A model generated the notes under the pieces. That model was given only the letters and a program-made list of their open reading frames with translations. It was not told the origin of the DNA and ran no database searches. The position numbers and the translations under genes were made by a program. Source: Gammaproteobacteria bacterium (lineage in GTDB: Bacteria; Pseudomonadota; Gammaproteobacteria; Natronospirales; REEB76). Taken from it: DNA of 6,969 bases. Within the stretch, counting starts at the first letter, position 1. Every line of letters begins with the position of its first letter. Location: NCBI GenBank assembly GCA_028871235.1, contig JAGWNO010000109.1, positions 1 through 6,969 on the forward strand, in the 5' to 3' direction. Of the stretch, positions 5,704 through 6,969 are shown piece after piece.

Positions 5704-6394
5704 GGCCAAGGATTCCTCCGCCACGGCGCTGTTGCGCGCGGACCATCTGGGCAAACAGGTTAGCAGCCCGGACGGCGTGCTGACCATCCTCGACGATGTC
5801 TCGCTCGCGATTCGATACGGCGAGTCGGTGGCCATAGTCGGACCGTCCGGTTCCGGCAAGACCACGCTGCTCGGGCTGTTGGCCGGACTCGATGTCCCTA
5901 CCCGCGGCGGCGTGTGGCTCGACGCCGAGAACTTGGGCGCACTCGACGAAGATGCGCGCGCCGCACGCCGCGCACGCGGCATCGGCTTCGTGTTCCAGTC
6001 CTTCCACCTGCTGCCCGGCCTCACCGCGCTCGAGAACGTGATGCTGCCGCTGGAACTCGGCAACCATCCGGAGCCGGAGAAGATCGCGCGCAGCGTACTC
6101 GCATCGGTCGGACTCGCCGGACGTGCCGGCTACTATCCGCAGAAACTCTCCGGTGGCGAACAGCAGCGCGTCGCCATCGCCCGCGCCTACGCCACCGGGC
6201 CCAAGCTGCTGTTCGCCGATGAGCCCACCGGCAACCTGGATGCCGCCACCGGTCACCTCATCATCGAGCTGCTGTTCAAACTCAACACTGAACATCACAC
6301 CACCCTGGTGCTGGTGACCCACGACACTGAACTGGCCGCACGCTGCGACCGCATCCTGAAGCTGCACGCCGGCCGCTTGGAGAACACGGCGTGA
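5702..6394 (+). CDS. ybbA: YbbA-type ABC transporter ATP-binding protein (MacB/LolD-like)
   Basis: The 230-residue ATPase belongs to the MacB/LolD/FtsE-like class that powers mechanotransmission-type ABC systems from the cytoplasmic face of the inner membrane. It has Walker A GPSGSGKT (47-54), Q-loop Gln99 in FVFQSFHLLP, signature LSGGE (149-153) followed by QQRVAIARA, Walker B LLFADE (169-174) with catalytic Glu174, the DEPTGNLD D-loop, and switch His207 in VTHD. The ending AARCDRILKLHAGRL resembles that of E. coli YbbA, which supports this assignment over LolD. The start at ATG 5702 is chosen because the longer frame from 5633 would only add residues antisense to the TesA signal peptide. 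AAGGA (5686-5690) is 11 nt upstream, a little far. It overlaps the downstream permease gene by 4 bp, so the two are translated together, and is divergent from tesA with no intergenic DNA. Confidence 0.94.
   Translation: MAKDSSATALLRADHLGKQVSSPDGVLTILDDVSLAIRYGESVAIVGPSGSGKTTLLGLLAGLDVPTRGGVWLDAENLGALDEDARAARRARGIGFVFQSFHLLPGLTALENVMLPLELGNHPEPEKIARSVLASVGLAGRAGYYPQKLSGGEQQRVAIARAYATGPKLLFADEPTGNLDAATGHLIIELLFKLNTEHHTTLVLVTHDTELAARCDRILKLHAGRLENTA
5714..5719 (-). promoter_or_regulatory. Shine-Dalgarno of tesA, inside the ybbA coding region
   Basis: On the minus strand GGAGGA lies 10 nt before the outer tesA ATG (5701-5703). It is coded opposite codons 5-6 of ybbA. It is the strongest ribosome binding site in the window and favours the outer of two adjacent start codons. 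Confidence 0.65.
6379..6382 (+). promoter_or_regulatory. Ribosome binding site that fixes the GTG start of ybbP
   Basis: GGAG within the last codons of ybbA lies 8 nt before GTG 6391. No ATG in the right frame lies near, so this site decides a GTG start that overlaps the ybbA stop (GTGA). Confidence 0.6.
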
Positions 6395-6969
6395 CGCTGC
6401 TGCGGCTGTCCTTCCGTCAGTTCCGCCGCGGCTGGAAGAGCGGCGAACTCACCGTCATGGCCGCGGCACTGACACTGGCGCTCGCCGCCGTGAGCGCCGT
6501 GGGTTTCTTCACCGCACGGGTACAGACGGCGGTGATCGAGCAGGCGGGAGAAAGCCTGGCGGCGGACCTGGTGCTCGAATCCGGCGAACCGATACCGGCG
6601 GCGTTCGCCAGGAGCGCCGCGGCGGCGGGCGCGCGGACCGCGCGGGTGATGGACTTTCCCACCGTGATCCTCGCCGGCGCTGCCACGCAGCTGGTGGACG
6701 TGCACGCGGTGAGCATGGACTACCCGCTGCGCGGCCACGTGCGGTTGAGCGCCCGGCCGTTCGGCCCGTCCACGGTCACCTCCGGCATCCCCGCGCCCGG
6801 CAGCGTGTGGGTCGAATCCCGGGTGCTCACCACGCTCGGCCTCAAGGTGGGTGACAGCGTGCAGATCGGCAATCTCAAGGCGCGCATCGCCGCCGCCATT
6901 GCCTATCTGCCGGACGGCGGATTCGGTTTTTCCGCGCTCGCCCCCAAGGTGCTGCTCAACGACGCGGAC
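6391..6969 (+). CDS. ybbP: YbbP-type ABC transporter permease (FtsX/MacB family), 3' end missing
   Basis: The first 193 residues of a large inner-membrane permease are visible; the frame is open to the window's last base. E. coli YbbP is about 800 residues, so roughly three quarters is missing. A short basic N-terminus (MTLLRLSFRQFRRGW) leads into TM1 at about 20-42, followed by a periplasmic MacB-PCD-like domain. Segments such as GESLAADLVLESGEPIP, ATQLVDVHAVSMDYPLRG and LGLKVGDSVQIGNLKARIAA follow the order of E. coli YbbP (for example TPQLANVKAVDDIYPMYG and LNLKTGDTIDVGDATLRIAG, from memory), and PDGGFGFSALAPKVLLN matches its PDSGFNPFQMAPRLMMN. The GTG start overlaps the ybbA stop by 4 bp. 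With YbbA it should form an ATP-driven system acting on hydrophobic molecules or periplasmic partners rather than classical transport; this is inferred from the family and from the adjacent periplasmic esterase gene. Confidence 0.9.
   Translation, partial: MTLLRLSFRQFRRGWKSGELTVMAAALTLALAAVSAVGFFTARVQTAVIEQAGESLAADLVLESGEPIPAAFARSAAAAGARTARVMDFPTVILAGAATQLVDVHAVSMDYPLRGHVRLSARPFGPSTVTSGIPAPGSVWVESRVLTTLGLKVGDSVQIGNLKARIAAAIAYLPDGGFGFSALAPKVLLNDAD

Noticed and set aside
5704..6063. Upstream extension of the tesA frame (to 336 residues)
   Set aside because: It is antisense to the Walker A to Q-loop region of ybbA and would bury the signal peptide in the middle of the protein. The strong GGAGGA points to the ATG at 5703.

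Overview
This is a GC-rich chromosomal stretch, most likely from a gammaproteobacterium. That is inferred from the gene order at the right end (a TesA-type esterase divergent from a YbbA/YbbP ABC transporter, as in Escherichia coli) and from the style of the c-di-GMP protein. I cannot name the species. No RNA gene, CRISPR array, insertion sequence, integrase or other mobility gene is visible. All genes look intact apart from the two cut by the window edges.

Left region (1-1954): an OsmC-family peroxidase fragment runs rightward and ends inside the 3' end of a leftward class I glutamine amidotransferase-like gene, so the two share 45 bp of coding DNA. A 364-bp non-coding stretch with several small dyads follows. 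It separates the amidotransferase from a divergent rightward Nudix hydrolase of the Ap4A-hydrolase type, whose -10-like box lies so close to the ATG that a leaderless mRNA is plausible.

Centre (1955-5043): an AT-rich 185-bp promoter region precedes a 967-residue inner-membrane c-di-GMP protein. Its order is TM - periplasmic Cache-like domain - TM - HAMP - GAF - GGDEF - EAL. The EAL domain keeps every catalytic residue. The GGDEF active site is lost (LDTRF in place of GGDEF), although an RxxD inhibitory-site motif remains at the correct spacing. The protein is therefore predicted to be a c-di-GMP phosphodiesterase tuned by periplasmic and cytoplasmic signals and perhaps by c-di-GMP itself.

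Right region (5037-6969): the EAL gene converges on tesA, and both stop codons lie inside one 8-bp-stem hairpin. tesA and ybbA then diverge from overlapping start codons: CATG gives ATG on both strands. ybbA overlaps the GTG start of the ybbP permease by 4 bp, and ybbP runs off the window. TesA is a periplasmic SGNH esterase/lysophospholipase, and YbbA-YbbP is a MacB/LolCDE-like ABC system, so the three probably act together at the inner membrane/periplasm.

I found no convincing new multi-gene system. The best leads are the GGDEF domain that lost its catalytic motif but kept its I-site, the zero-spacer divergent tesA/ybbA starts, and the unusually compact 3'-end arrangements.
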